From positions 1,199,048-1,263,047 of the forward strand of contig NZ_JAFKCU010000001.1 of assembly GCF_017254845.1 (NCBI RefSeq): a stretch of DNA of 64,000 nucleotides. The letters are read 5' to 3'. The notes below the pieces were generated by a model, which saw only the letters and a program-made list of their open reading frames with translations, did no database searches and was not told the DNA's origin. This document shows, one piece after another, positions 44,767 to 53,731 of the stretch. Made by a program: the position numbers and the translations under genes. Within the stretch, counting starts at the first letter, position 1; each line of letters opens with the position of its first letter. This DNA comes from Algoriphagus pacificus. GTDB taxonomy: Bacteria > Bacteroidota > Bacteroidia > Cytophagales > Cyclobacteriaceae.

Positions 44767-45333
44767 TTACATTTTAGGAAGTACGACTGTATCCACAGAG
44801 TGAATAACTCCGTTTTTCTGCCATACATCAGCAATGGTTACTTTTGATTGACCACCATTCTCATCTGTGATGTAAAGATCTTTACCTTTCATCCAAGCAG
44901 TCAATTTTCCGCCTTGCACAGTCGTCAATTCAGCTTTTCCGTTTCCTTTTTTGATTGCAGCAGCAATGTCTTTAGCTCCCATTTTACCAGCTACCACATG
45001 GTAAGTCAAAACTGCTTGAAGAGTAGACTTATTTTCTGGCTTTAGAAGAGTTTCTACAGTTCCCGCAGGAAGTTTTTCGAAAGCAGAATTCTCAGGAGCA
45101 AAAACTGTGAAAGGTCCTGCACCTTGCAAAGTCTCAACCAATCCAGCTGCTTTTACAGCGGCTACCAAAGTAGTATGGTCTGCAGAATTCACGGCGTTTT
45201 CCACGATGTTTTTAGAAGGATACATTTCTGCTCCACCTACCATTACTGTTTTTTCCATTTGTGCAAAAGCTAAGTTTGCAGAAAGAAAAATGAAGGCTGC
45301 GAAAGCCAGTTTAAAGAAATTTTGAATTTTCAT
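44767..45333 (-). CDS. secreted fasciclin-domain protein
   Basis: A 188-aa exported protein: signal peptide (hydrophobic 8-23, LAFAQ cleavage) and one fasciclin (FAS1) domain (about 45-185) with the conserved H1 FTVFAPENSAFEKLP, the YHVV segment and the terminal H2-like NGVIHSVDTVVLP. FAS1 domains mediate adhesion or carbohydrate/protein contact at the cell surface. Mature protein preceded by KNIVENAVNSADHTTLVAAV. Monocistronic, sharing the hairpin terminator with the barrel gene. Confidence 0.93.
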   Translation of the reverse strand: MKIQNFFKLAFAAFIFLSANLAFAQMEKTVMVGGAEMYPSKNIVENAVNSADHTTLVAAVKAAGLVETLQGAGPFTVFAPENSAFEKLPAGTVETLLKPENKSTLQAVLTYHVVAGKMGAKDIAAAIKKGNGKAELTTVQGGKLTAWMKGKDLYITDENGGQSKVTIADVWQKNGVIHSVDTVVLPKM

Positions 45334-45474
45334 GATTTGTGTTTTTAATGATTATGTGATTTCTTATTTGGAAGGAATTACGCGCAGAGTTGGAATTCTG
45401 GATTTAGTAGAAACAGATATATTTTTTAAAATCCCGTTCTTGCCTAGGAATTAGTGTTGATTCCATCCTTAATT

Positions 45475-45507
45475 TTTGTCCAAAAAAGTCTAAAAGGCTT
45501 AGCTTTG
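45475..45507 (+). promoter_or_regulatory. pheS promoter (-33/-7)
   Basis: TTTG (45475-45478), 21 nt, TAGCTTTG (45500-45507): the best full match to the Bacteroidota TTG-N17-23-TAnnTTTG promoter in the window. The start site would fall near 45513, leaving a leader of about 15 nt. Confidence 0.6.
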
Positions 45508-45529
45508 TGGCTTGATTAATTTGGAAGGC

Positions 45530-46558
45530 ATGTACCAGGAAAAAATAGAAGCGATCAAAGCTGCCATTGTAGAGGCTGATGCAACTACACCCGACGAACT
45601 TGAAGCATATAGAATGGAGTTTATCTCCAAAAAATCTGTTGTTGGGGAGCTTTTTGCAGGAATGGGTAAAATCCCAAATGAAGAAAAGCGTGCTTACGGT
45701 CAATTGGTGAATGGAGTAAAACAACTGGCTGAAGCAAAATTCCAGGAATTGATAGAGAAAGTCAGTGCGGTAAATAAGAAATCAAAATCTGCTGATATTG
45801 ACTTAACCTTACCACCTTCCAATCATGATTTAGGTGGAATCCATCCTTTGACTGCTACCAGACAAAGAATTATTGAGATCTTTGAAAGAATCGGATTCAA
45901 CCTTTCCGAAGGACCTGAGATCGAAGACGACTGGCATAACTTCACTGCTTTGAATTTCCCTGAGAATCACCCTGCCCGCGAAATGCAGGATACCTTCTTC
46001 ATTGAGAAGAATCCGGATATCGCTTTGCGTACACATACTTCTTCTGTGCAGGTTCGTGTGATGGAAAACCAAAAGCCTCCGATCCGTACACTTTCTCCTG
46101 GAAGAGTATATAGAAATGAAGCGATCTCTGCTCGAGCGCATTGCATCTTTCATCAGGTAGAAGGATTATATGTGGATGAAAATGTAGGCTTTGCTGATTT
46201 GAAAAACACCCTTTACCATTTCGCCAAAGAGATGTTTGGTAAAGGAACACAGGTTCGTTTTAGACCTTCCTATTTCCCTTTTACAGAGCCAAGTGCTGAG
46301 ATAGATATTACCTGTTTGATCTGTGGAGGAAAAGGCTGTAATGTCTGCAAAGGAACGGGCTGGGTAGAAATCGGTGGTTCTGGAATGGTAGATCCGAATG
46401 TGTTGGAAAACTGTGGAATTGACTCCAAAAAATATACAGGGTTTGCATTTGGTATGGGAATCGAAAGAATTGCCATGTTGAAATATCAGATCAAAGATCT
46501 TCGACTATTTACGGAAAATGATGTTAGGTTCCTCAAGCAGTTCAGGCCCATTTTATAG
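45530..46558 (+). CDS. pheS: phenylalanyl-tRNA synthetase alpha subunit
   Basis: Catalytic subunit of the heterotetrameric PheRS that charges tRNA-Phe. The 342-aa product has the N-terminal coiled coil, class II motif 2 region RTLSPGRVYRNEAISARAHCIFHQVEGLYVD-type, FTEPSAEID and motif 3 GFAFGMGIERIAML, plus a CxxC...CxxC-like insert (CLICGGKGCNVCKGTGW). A TTG at 45512 would extend it by six residues; the ATG at 45530 gives the usual start. pheT is not adjacent in the window. Confidence 0.96.
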   Translation: MYQEKIEAIKAAIVEADATTPDELEAYRMEFISKKSVVGELFAGMGKIPNEEKRAYGQLVNGVKQLAEAKFQELIEKVSAVNKKSKSADIDLTLPPSNHDLGGIHPLTATRQRIIEIFERIGFNLSEGPEIEDDWHNFTALNFPENHPAREMQDTFFIEKNPDIALRTHTSSVQVRVMENQKPPIRTLSPGRVYRNEAISARAHCIFHQVEGLYVDENVGFADLKNTLYHFAKEMFGKGTQVRFRPSYFPFTEPSAEIDITCLICGGKGCNVCKGTGWVEIGGSGMVDPNVLENCGIDSKKYTGFAFGMGIERIAMLKYQIKDLRLFTENDVRFLKQFRPIL

Positions 46559-46580
46559 AAAAATTCAACCATCACAAATC

Positions 46581-46610
46581 AAAAAAGCCCGGGGTCAATC
46601 GGGCTTTTTT
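46581..46610. terminator. bidirectional terminator between pheS and ccmF
   Basis: An 11-bp AAAAAAGCCCG/CGGGCTTTTTT stem, 8-nt loop, A/T tracts on both sides. Confidence 0.9.
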
Positions 46611-46643
46611 ATTACTTAATATTTCTGAAAAGAGATTTTGATT

Positions 46644-49163
46644 TTACTCTATTCCTTTGTCTCGCATCTTTTTAAACTCATCAAATCTTCTGAAAATCGC
46701 TACAGAAAATCCAGTCAGCATAACGATTGTACCAATCCAAAGCACATTCACATAAGGCTTTACGATTGCTTTCATTACCACATAATCCTTTTGATATTGG
46801 TTGACTTTGAATACGAATTTATTGTCTTCTGGAAGTATGTTTTCCAAAGATACTTTGATTCCTAGCTCTGAATCCACAACCGGGATTTTACCAATCTGAT
46901 TATTTCGGATGATGAAAGTTGGCTCTAATACCTTTTCAACGTCGAAATCCAGAATTCTAAGTTTTGCTTTGACAGCCACATCACCCTCTTGCAAAACGTA
47001 ATCGTCTAGTTCCTGCAATACCTCAGCTCCATCAAAATAGGTTACAAAGTCAGCAACATGAAACTGTTCACCAGGAGCAACCTCATAGATTTCGTCGTCT
47101 TTCCAATCCGGGTCCTCGTAGTCATTCATAGCTGCCACATAGGTATACAAATCTTTGTCAAAATAGATTTTTGAATCCGGTGAAGAAATCAAACCTCCCA
47201 TGCTGGAATTGAACTGAGACATAGGATTCAATGAGAACTGTAATTTCTCATTTTGATAATAGTCGATTTTGAAATAGTCGTTTTCTTCCAAAACCAAATT
47301 GACAGTATCTCCTTTTTGGAAGTAATCCTTATAGCCTTCTAAAGCTATCGTTTGGTTTACATTTCCTGTCGATTCAAGGATTTTAGCAGGCACATATTCA
47401 GGAACTCCCACGACTTTTTTCTGGCGTCCTCTATAAGTTACCGTATAATCCTTCATCTGAGTCGGCTTATTGATCCACAAGAGAACATGTTCTTTGTTGA
47501 GCTCATCCTCCCAGCTATTGCTGTAAGTCAAGCCTGACATATTAATGGATATCACATCTGAATAGCCAGAACTAAACATAATTCCGATTAGCATCATGCC
47601 TAAACCGATATGTGCCAAAGAACCTCCAGCTAATTTGAAAGTTGATCTTTTCAGGATTTTTGAAAGGATTACAGCATTGGCAACGATGGTAAATGTACCC
47701 GCTAGTACCACGATGATATATTTCCAATCGTAGACTTTTGCTAGTACAATGATCCCTGCGGAAAGTAATACCGAAGCGATATAAGGCGTGACAAGCGTAT
47801 CTTTCAAGGTTTGCTTATCCATTTTCTGCCACCAGAAAAACTGACCTACAGCTGTCAATAATGCCAAAGCCACTGCAAACCATAATTGAAACTTGGTGTA
47901 GAACTCAACCTGATCTGCTGGAGGAGCCATATTGGATATTCCTCCAAAGCTTTCAACCAAAGTATTCCAAACCGGAATGGAAGTAGGTAAAATCACCTGG
48001 AATGCCATCAAACCTAAAGTAGTGGCACCGATGAAAACCCAAAATTCGCGAGAGTAAATAGAAGCTTCTTTTTCAGAAGTTGGAATATTTTTCCAAGCTC
48101 GAATTGACAATACCACCGCTACCAAAGCGAAAAACAACAAGTAAATAAGAAGCTGACCGGATAAACCTAAGTCTGTGAAAGAGTGCACTGAAGCATCTCC
48201 AAGAATACCTGATCTAGTTAAGAAAGTAGCATAGAGCACCAAAATAAAGCTCATAATCACCAAGACAATCGAGGTCTTGAGAGCTGTGGCACTTTTCTTG
48301 AAAGTGATCATGGTGTGGATTGATGCCACCAGAACCAACCAAGGAACGTAAACGGCATTTTCCACTGGATCCCAGTTCCAATAACCTCCAAAATTCAGCG
48401 TTACATAGGCCCAATAAGCACCCATAATGATGCCCATTCCCAGAATCATAGCTGAGAAGATTGCCCAAGGAAGTGCTGGACGAATCCATTCTGAATATCT
48501 TTTGGTCACCAATCCGCCCATCAAGAATGCGAATGGTACCAAAGTCGAAGCATAGCCTAAGAATAATGTTGGAGGGTGAATCACCATCCAGATATTTTGC
48601 AATAGAGGATTCAACCCTGTTCCATCTTCTGGGACAAAATCAGGGTTCATCTGGAAAATAGGAGCTTGTGTTGCATCTCGCAATAGGATAAATGGCGAGC
48701 TTCCGATTTTCAGATCACCAATCACCACTCCTAGAATCATGGATACAAGAAATGCCTGAACCAAGGCAAAGACAACCATTACAGGAGCTTCCCAGAACTT
48801 ATTGGTATTGATCAGAATAACTCCTAAAACCACATTCCAGAAAATCCAAAGGATAAATGCGCCTTCTTGCCCTTCCCAGAAACTGGAAATCATGTAATGG
48901 ACCGGCAGTGCTTTGGAACTGTGGGAATACGCGTAAAAATACTCGTATCGATGATTGTAGATAATTTCAAAAAGTGAAATAGCAATTAAAGTAGCCGAAA
49001 CTCCGTGGATGTAAAAACTGATTCTGCTGAATCTTCTCCAGCTAGCCTTATCTATTTCATTTGCCCGGAAATACTGCATATAAGCATAGGCCGTAACCAA
49101 TGCGCTGACAAAGGCCACTATGGTCATCATGTGGCCAAGATTTCCTATAAAGGTATTGATCAT
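46644..49163 (-). CDS. ccmF: cytochrome c maturation protein CcmF
   Basis: Inner-membrane heme lyase component that transfers heme from CcmE to apocytochrome c. The 839-aa product has many transmembrane helices, the WWD-type motif GGYWNWDPVENA with heme-ligand-like His residues nearby (VIHPPTLFLGY), and a large periplasmic C-terminal domain. It is longer than the classical ~650-aa CcmF because of an extended C-terminal soluble region, common in Bacteroidota. Last gene of the ccmB-C-D-E-F run; 26 bp after ccmE. Confidence 0.95.
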   Translation of the reverse strand: MINTFIGNLGHMMTIVAFVSALVTAYAYMQYFRANEIDKASWRRFSRISFYIHGVSATLIAISLFEIIYNHRYEYFYAYSHSSKALPVHYMISSFWEGQEGAFILWIFWNVVLGVILINTNKFWEAPVMVVFALVQAFLVSMILGVVIGDLKIGSSPFILLRDATQAPIFQMNPDFVPEDGTGLNPLLQNIWMVIHPPTLFLGYASTLVPFAFLMGGLVTKRYSEWIRPALPWAIFSAMILGMGIIMGAYWAYVTLNFGGYWNWDPVENAVYVPWLVLVASIHTMITFKKSATALKTSIVLVIMSFILVLYATFLTRSGILGDASVHSFTDLGLSGQLLIYLLFFALVAVVLSIRAWKNIPTSEKEASIYSREFWVFIGATTLGLMAFQVILPTSIPVWNTLVESFGGISNMAPPADQVEFYTKFQLWFAVALALLTAVGQFFWWQKMDKQTLKDTLVTPYIASVLLSAGIIVLAKVYDWKYIIVVLAGTFTIVANAVILSKILKRSTFKLAGGSLAHIGLGMMLIGIMFSSGYSDVISINMSGLTYSNSWEDELNKEHVLLWINKPTQMKDYTVTYRGRQKKVVGVPEYVPAKILESTGNVNQTIALEGYKDYFQKGDTVNLVLEENDYFKIDYYQNEKLQFSLNPMSQFNSSMGGLISSPDSKIYFDKDLYTYVAAMNDYEDPDWKDDEIYEVAPGEQFHVADFVTYFDGAEVLQELDDYVLQEGDVAVKAKLRILDFDVEKVLEPTFIIRNNQIGKIPVVDSELGIKVSLENILPEDNKFVFKVNQYQKDYVVMKAIVKPYVNVLWIGTIVMLTGFSVAIFRRFDEFKKMRDKGIE

Positions 49164-49189
49164 GGATTTTTTATTCTAGCTTCTCAATC

Positions 49190-49606
49190 TCACATTCCAG
49201 CCGCCTGCACCTCAGTTTCCTGATATTTGGATGGGCATTTCATCAGGATTTTATCTGCAACGAAAATATCGTCTGTTTTATATTGACCTATTACTACGAC
49301 CGATTCTGATCGGGTGAAATCGGCAGGTACAGGCTCATTGTAATATACTTCTTGTTCGGTTCCGTCATTGTCCACCAAAACAAACGTAAAGGAAGTTTTG
49401 TCTTCTCTTACATTTAATCCGGTAACCTCTCCAGTCCCGTCTTTTTTCAATTGACCCACTACGTGAATAGGCTTGTCATTTCCGTCCTTTTTCATTTCAA
49501 GGGCTGTGCTGAAGCTTTCGTAGCTACTGGCATCTCCAATGGAACTCATAATAATGACAATTGCCACTGCTATAATTCCGATTCCTATTAAATGTCCTTT
49601 TTTCAT
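49190..49606 (-). CDS. ccmE: cytochrome c maturation protein CcmE, Cys-x3-Tyr variant
   Basis: Periplasmic heme chaperone anchored by one N-terminal helix (about 6-21). The 138-aa product has the OB-fold pattern HVVGQLKKDG, SFTFVLVDNDGTEQEVYYNEPVPADF and VVVIGQYKTDDIFVADKILMKCPSKY. Where E. coli CcmE has the heme-binding His of HxxxY, this protein has Cys124 in KCPSKY (Cys-x3-Tyr128). The CxxxY form is known from archaea and Desulfovibrio. Position between ccmD and ccmF supports the call. Confidence 0.93.
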   Translation of the reverse strand: MKKGHLIGIGIIAVAIVIIMSSIGDASSYESFSTALEMKKDGNDKPIHVVGQLKKDGTGEVTGLNVREDKTSFTFVLVDNDGTEQEVYYNEPVPADFTRSESVVVIGQYKTDDIFVADKILMKCPSKYQETEVQAAGM

Positions 49607-49712
49607 CTGTCAATAATTTATTTTTCAGTGGTCAGATGGAATCTCGCATTTCACAAAGTCATTCCAATTTAAAAGGTGCTTTGATTTGCTCGATTTCATG
49701 ATTTCCGACTGG

Positions 49713-49955
49713 TTAGGATTGAATTGACTTTTCTAGTTTGCTGATCTTCCTATCGGTACTTATCAGATACACCGTGATTCCCGCAAAAATCAATACGATT
49801 ACACCTACCAAAACATAGATTTTTCCATCTGCACGCATGGCATCTGCCATCTCTACAGACGTATTTGAATAATCAGATTCAGTTACCGGGATTTTATCCT
49901 GTGCCATTGCAGCAAAAGATAAAACCATCATCGCTAGTATCAGTAGTTTTTTCAT
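49713..49955 (-). CDS. CcmD-like small membrane protein
   Basis: An 80-aa protein with an N-terminal signal-like hydrophobic segment (KKLLILAMMVLSFAAMAQ), a polar stretch, and a second helix (KIYVLVGVIVLIFAGITVYLI) followed by a charged tail STDRKISKLEKSI, as in alternative CcmD proteins that help release holo-CcmE. Coding from the ATG ending at 49955; an upstream TTG adds one residue only. Directly after ccmC (3 bp) and 106 bp before ccmE. Confidence 0.85.
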   Translation of the reverse strand: MKKLLILAMMVLSFAAMAQDKIPVTESDYSNTSVEMADAMRADGKIYVLVGVIVLIFAGITVYLISTDRKISKLEKSIQS

Positions 49956-49958
49956 CAA

Positions 49959-50633
49959 TTAAGAATTAATCATTCGATCTTCAAGTGTCCTTTCCACCCT
50001 ACGCATTCTGACTCTCACAGTTGCAATCCAAGCCCCCAAAAGTGTCCATGCTATGATAGCCGGGTAGAATACCATTCGGAGTTTGGAATCCAGGTCATAA
50101 GCATTGAAGCCTGGGTTTCCTCCATTTCCTGGATGTAGACTGTCTGTCAGTCGAGGAAGTACAAATATCAAAGGGATAAATGCAGCAAAAGCAAAAATGT
50201 TATAAATGGCACCGATTCTTGCACGTTGCTGGGTGTCGGTCATTGAGTTTCGAAGAATCAAATAGGCAAAATACATCAAGATGCCGATGGCAGCCGCATT
50301 TTGCTTTGGATCTCCACTCCAGTAATCGCCCCAAGTGAATTTTGCCCAGAGCATTCCGGTCACGATCCCTAAAACCCCAAACAAAATCGCAGCACCAGCA
50401 AATTCAATAGCCATGTCATCATGTTTGATTTCATTGGTCCGTAAATACTTGATGCTGTAAAACACAGAAACAAGTAATAAAAGGATCATCCCAAACCACA
50501 TGGTTACATGGAAATGTAGGGCTCGGATCGTTTCGTTGAGGATCGGAAGTCGGGGCACATCCATCAGCAAGCCTGCAGTTAAGGTATACAGCAGCAGGGC
50601 GATGGTTAGAATTTTCCACCAGCTTTGGCGCAT
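49959..50633 (-). CDS. ccmC: heme exporter/handling protein CcmC
   Basis: Inner-membrane protein that loads heme onto CcmE. The 224-aa product has six hydrophobic helices and the tryptophan-rich periplasmic motif LWAKFTWGDYWSGDPKQNAA (WWD domain), with conserved His in ALHFHVTMWFG and SLHPGN. Length typical of CcmC. In line with ccmD and 142 bp after ccmB on the same strand. Confidence 0.93.
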   Translation of the reverse strand: MRQSWWKILTIALLLYTLTAGLLMDVPRLPILNETIRALHFHVTMWFGMILLLLVSVFYSIKYLRTNEIKHDDMAIEFAGAAILFGVLGIVTGMLWAKFTWGDYWSGDPKQNAAAIGILMYFAYLILRNSMTDTQQRARIGAIYNIFAFAAFIPLIFVLPRLTDSLHPGNGGNPGFNAYDLDSKLRMVFYPAIIAWTLLGAWIATVRVRMRRVERTLEDRMINS

Positions 50634-50775
50634 AGGGTATTTTTGCTAATTCAAGCGCAAAAATAAGTCATAAGTTCCTGAAAACGCTGCTTTTTCTGAG
50701 TTCTTTTGCTATTAATAAGAAGTAAAAGCAAAGCAATTTTCAAATCTTACAATTTTTCAATTTTCAATTCGAAAA

Positions 50776-51441
50776 TTACGATCTCCACAAATAAGGAAAC
50801 AAAATATATCCTGCCGCAGCGACTATGGCATTGATGGCTACAAGGGAGAGAACTTTATCCGCACTCACACTCCAATCCAATCCGTCTAAAGCATTTTTGG
50901 AAATTCGGATGGCCATCAACAAAATCGGAATAATCACTGGAAAGCTTAGAATGGCCATTAAGGTAGCGTTGTTTCCAGCTTTTGATGCAATACCGCTTAC
51001 CATGGTTAGGCTTGCAGAAAAACCCATAGCTCCTAAAACCAGGTTCAATAAAAACAATCCATGGTCTTGAACTTCATTTCCTAAAATCAGAGAAAAAACA
51101 CCGTAACCTAAAAGTGCCAAAATCAAAGTAAGCCCGGTATTGTAAATCATTTTGGAAAGGATAATCGCTTCAGGGGAAGCAATCATGTAATAGTAGAGTT
51201 GGCGACCTTGATGCTCTTGGACGAAGCTTTTGGCAACTGCGTTTACAGCCGAGAAAAGTATGATGATCCAATAAAGTGCATTCCAGGTAGGAGGTGAAAT
51301 ATTGCCACCTCTAGCACCTACACTTAAATAGGTGATGAATACTGCCGAAACCACATACAATAAAATCCCATTCAGAGCGAATTTCTGTCGCCACTCTAGC
51401 GTGACTTCTTTACTGATCAGAACTGAGATTTCTTTCCACAT
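50776..51441 (-). CDS. ccmB: heme exporter membrane subunit CcmB
   Basis: Permease-like subunit of the CcmAB ATPase that releases holo-CcmE. From the ATG at 51441 it is 221 aa with about six helices and the CcmB N-terminus ISVLISKEVTLEWRQKFALNG. The frame is open for 44 more codons upstream to 51573, but that part is polar and unlike CcmB. A TACCTTTG element sits 4 nt before the chosen ATG. ccmA is not in the window. Confidence 0.93.
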   Translation of the reverse strand: MWKEISVLISKEVTLEWRQKFALNGILLYVVSAVFITYLSVGARGGNISPPTWNALYWIIILFSAVNAVAKSFVQEHQGRQLYYYMIASPEAIILSKMIYNTGLTLILALLGYGVFSLILGNEVQDHGLFLLNLVLGAMGFSASLTMVSGIASKAGNNATLMAILSFPVIIPILLMAIRISKNALDGLDWSVSADKVLSLVAINAIVAAAGYILFPYLWRS

Positions 51442-51445
51442 CGCC

Positions 51446-51453
51446 CAAAGGTA
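51446..51453 (-). promoter_or_regulatory. -7 element 4 nt from the ccmB ATG
   Basis: Minus-strand TACCTTTG matches TAnnTTTG and is followed by GGCG and the ATG. It supports the internal ATG at 51441 as the true start. Confidence 0.5.
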
Positions 51454-51602
51454 AGTCAGAAGTATGATGTGAGAAATATGAAACCAAGAAATTTTAGATT
51501 TCTGACTTTCATTTCTGCCAAAATGACACCAAAACTGCTTTGGAACAACACTTGCAATCCCCTTCGCAGTCAAAAAGTGTTTAACTAAACTAATTTATAG
51601 CC

Positions 51603-53489
51603 ATGCAGGAAAAAGGCACGATCTCGATTCATACCGAGAACATTTTCCCGATTATCAAGAAGTTCCTCTATTCCGACAATGAGATTTTTCTCAGAGAACT
51701 TGTTTCCAATGCTGTCGATGCGACACAGAAAATCAAGAGACTTGCGACATTAGGTCAGTATACCGGCGAACTTGGAGATACGACTGTCGAAGTAAGCTTT
51801 GATGAGAAGAAAAAGACGATTACCATTTCTGACCGCGGTCTAGGTATGACTGCCGAGGAGATCAAAAAGTACATCAACCAAGTAGCTTTCTCAGGTGCCG
51901 AAGAGTTTGTTGAGAAATTCAAGGACGCAAAAGATGCCAATGAGATCATTGGTAAGTTCGGTCTTGGATTCTATTCGGCTTTCATGGTTGCTGATAAGGT
52001 TGAAATCAATACCCTTTCCTATCAGGAAGGTGCAGAGCCTGCCAAATGGACTTGTGATGGGTCTACTTCTTTCGAAATTTCCAAAGGGAAAAGAAAAGAA
52101 AGAGGAACAGATGTGATCCTTCACATCAACAAGGACTCTGAAGAGTTCGTGGACAAATGGAAGCTACAGGGGATTTTGGACAAATATGCCAAGTTCTTAC
52201 CGGTGCCTATCAAATTCGGTACAAAGACCGAATCTGTAGAAGATGGAGTGGATGATAAAGGTGAGAAGAAGTGGAAGTCAGTAGAAGTTGATAATATCAT
52301 CAATACCACTGCTCCGATCTGGACCAAATCTCCAAGCGATCTTTCTGATGAAGATTACCTGAAATTCTACAAGGAATTATATCCGATGTCTGAGGATCCG
52401 CTTTTCTGGATTCACTTGAATGTGGATTATCCTTTCAACTTGACGGGAGTACTGTATTTCCCGAAAGTGAAAAACGAATTCGAACTTCAGAGAAACAAGA
52501 TCAAGTTATTCTCCCGTCAGGTGTTTATCACAGATGAGGTGAAAGATATTGTTCCGGAATTCCTGATGCTACTTCACGGTGTGATCGATTCTCCGGATAT
52601 TCCATTGAACGTATCCAGAAGCTTCTTGCAGGCAGATGGAAATGTGAAGAAAATCAATTCATACATCACGAAAAAAGTGGCTGATAAGCTTGCTGAGCTT
52701 TACAAAAAAGACAGAAAAGCCTATGAAGCAAAGTGGGATGATATCGGATTGTTTGTGAAATATGGAATGATCTCTGAAGAGAAGTTCTACGAAAAAGGAA
52801 AGGACTTCGCTTTGCTTAAAAACACAAAGGATGAATACTTCACGATCGAAGAATACCAATCCAAAGTAAAGCCTATTCAAACCGATAAGAATGAGCAAAC
52901 CATCATCTTATATGCAACAGATGTAGAGAAGCAAGATAGCTTTATCCAGTCTGCCAATAAGAAAGATTACGATGTTTTGGTATTGGATTCACCGATTGAT
53001 AGTCATTTTATCCAGAATTTGGAATCTAAGTTGGAGAAGACGCAATTGAAACGTGTAGATGCCGACGTGGTAGAGAAACTGATCCAAAAGGAAGATGCTT
53101 ATGCGAATTTGCTGACTGAAGACCAGAGCAAAGAAGTGAAGGAAATCTTCGAAAAAGCGATTGGTAATAAAACCTATACTGTAGAAGTGGAAGGTTTGAG
53201 TCCGGAAGAACTTCCAGTGACTATCACGATGGAGGAGTTTATGCGCAGAATGAAAGACATGGCTGCTACTGGTGGCGGAGGAATGGGCTTCTATGGCCAA
53301 CTTCCAGATGCTTACAAAGTAGCGATCAATGGAAATCACCCTGTGGTAGATAAAGTGCTAAAAGCAGAAACAGAAGAGGAGAAAACCAAACTGGCCAAGC
53401 AGGCATTTGATTTGGCTAAGCTTTCTCAAGGATTACTAACTGGTAAAGACCTGACTGCTTTTGTAAAAAGAAGTGTGGAATTGCTTTAA
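51603..53489 (+). CDS. htpG: molecular chaperone HtpG (Hsp90 family)
   Basis: Cytosolic ATP-dependent chaperone of 628 aa. N-terminal GHKL ATPase with ELVSNAVDATQKIKRLA (about 34-50), ISDRGLGMT and GKFGLGFYSAFMV; middle domain with NPLFWIHLNVDYPFNL-type segment and LPLNVSRSFLQ-like SPDIPLNVSRSFLQ; C-terminal dimerisation domain. Length typical. Divergent from ccmB with a 161-bp gap in which I see no clear promoter match or CIRCE element. A strong terminator follows. Confidence 0.96.
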   Translation: MQEKGTISIHTENIFPIIKKFLYSDNEIFLRELVSNAVDATQKIKRLATLGQYTGELGDTTVEVSFDEKKKTITISDRGLGMTAEEIKKYINQVAFSGAEEFVEKFKDAKDANEIIGKFGLGFYSAFMVADKVEINTLSYQEGAEPAKWTCDGSTSFEISKGKRKERGTDVILHINKDSEEFVDKWKLQGILDKYAKFLPVPIKFGTKTESVEDGVDDKGEKKWKSVEVDNIINTTAPIWTKSPSDLSDEDYLKFYKELYPMSEDPLFWIHLNVDYPFNLTGVLYFPKVKNEFELQRNKIKLFSRQVFITDEVKDIVPEFLMLLHGVIDSPDIPLNVSRSFLQADGNVKKINSYITKKVADKLAELYKKDRKAYEAKWDDIGLFVKYGMISEEKFYEKGKDFALLKNTKDEYFTIEEYQSKVKPIQTDKNEQTIILYATDVEKQDSFIQSANKKDYDVLVLDSPIDSHFIQNLESKLEKTQLKRVDADVVEKLIQKEDAYANLLTEDQSKEVKEIFEKAIGNKTYTVEVEGLSPEELPVTITMEEFMRRMKDMAATGGGGMGFYGQLPDAYKVAINGNHPVVDKVLKAETEEEKTKLAKQAFDLAKLSQGLLTGKDLTAFVKRSVELL

Positions 53490-53542
53490 TTAAAAGTAGA
53501 AACCCTCCAAGGCTTCCAAACCTTTGTTGAGTTAAGAAAACA

Positions 53543-53571
53543 AAAAATCCCCGAAATTCTCGGGGATTTTT
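53543..53571 (+). terminator. intrinsic terminator of htpG
   Basis: An 11-bp AAAAATCCCCG/CGGGGATTTTT stem, 7-nt loop, T-tail. The remaining bases to 53731 are AT-rich without a gene. Confidence 0.92.
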
Positions 53572-53731
53572 TTGGTCATTCAAACATCTGAATTTACACT
53601 GTTTTTCAATATAAGATGACTAAATGTTAAATGATTAACTGATAATCAAAAAAAGGGATATTATTTTATAGTTTATACAATATACCTTTGAATCTAGTAT
53701 CAAGATAGAAAGGGGTTTTTAACATTTAGAT

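Noticed and set aside
51442-51573. 44-residue N-terminal extension of CcmB
   Set aside because: Polar and unlike CcmB; a -7 box lies inside it and the internal ATG at 51441 fits the family.
53683-53690. Plus-strand TACCTTTG in the htpG downstream gap
   Set aside because: Points into the 3' end of a minus-strand gene and lacks a -33 TTG; probably chance in AT-rich DNA.
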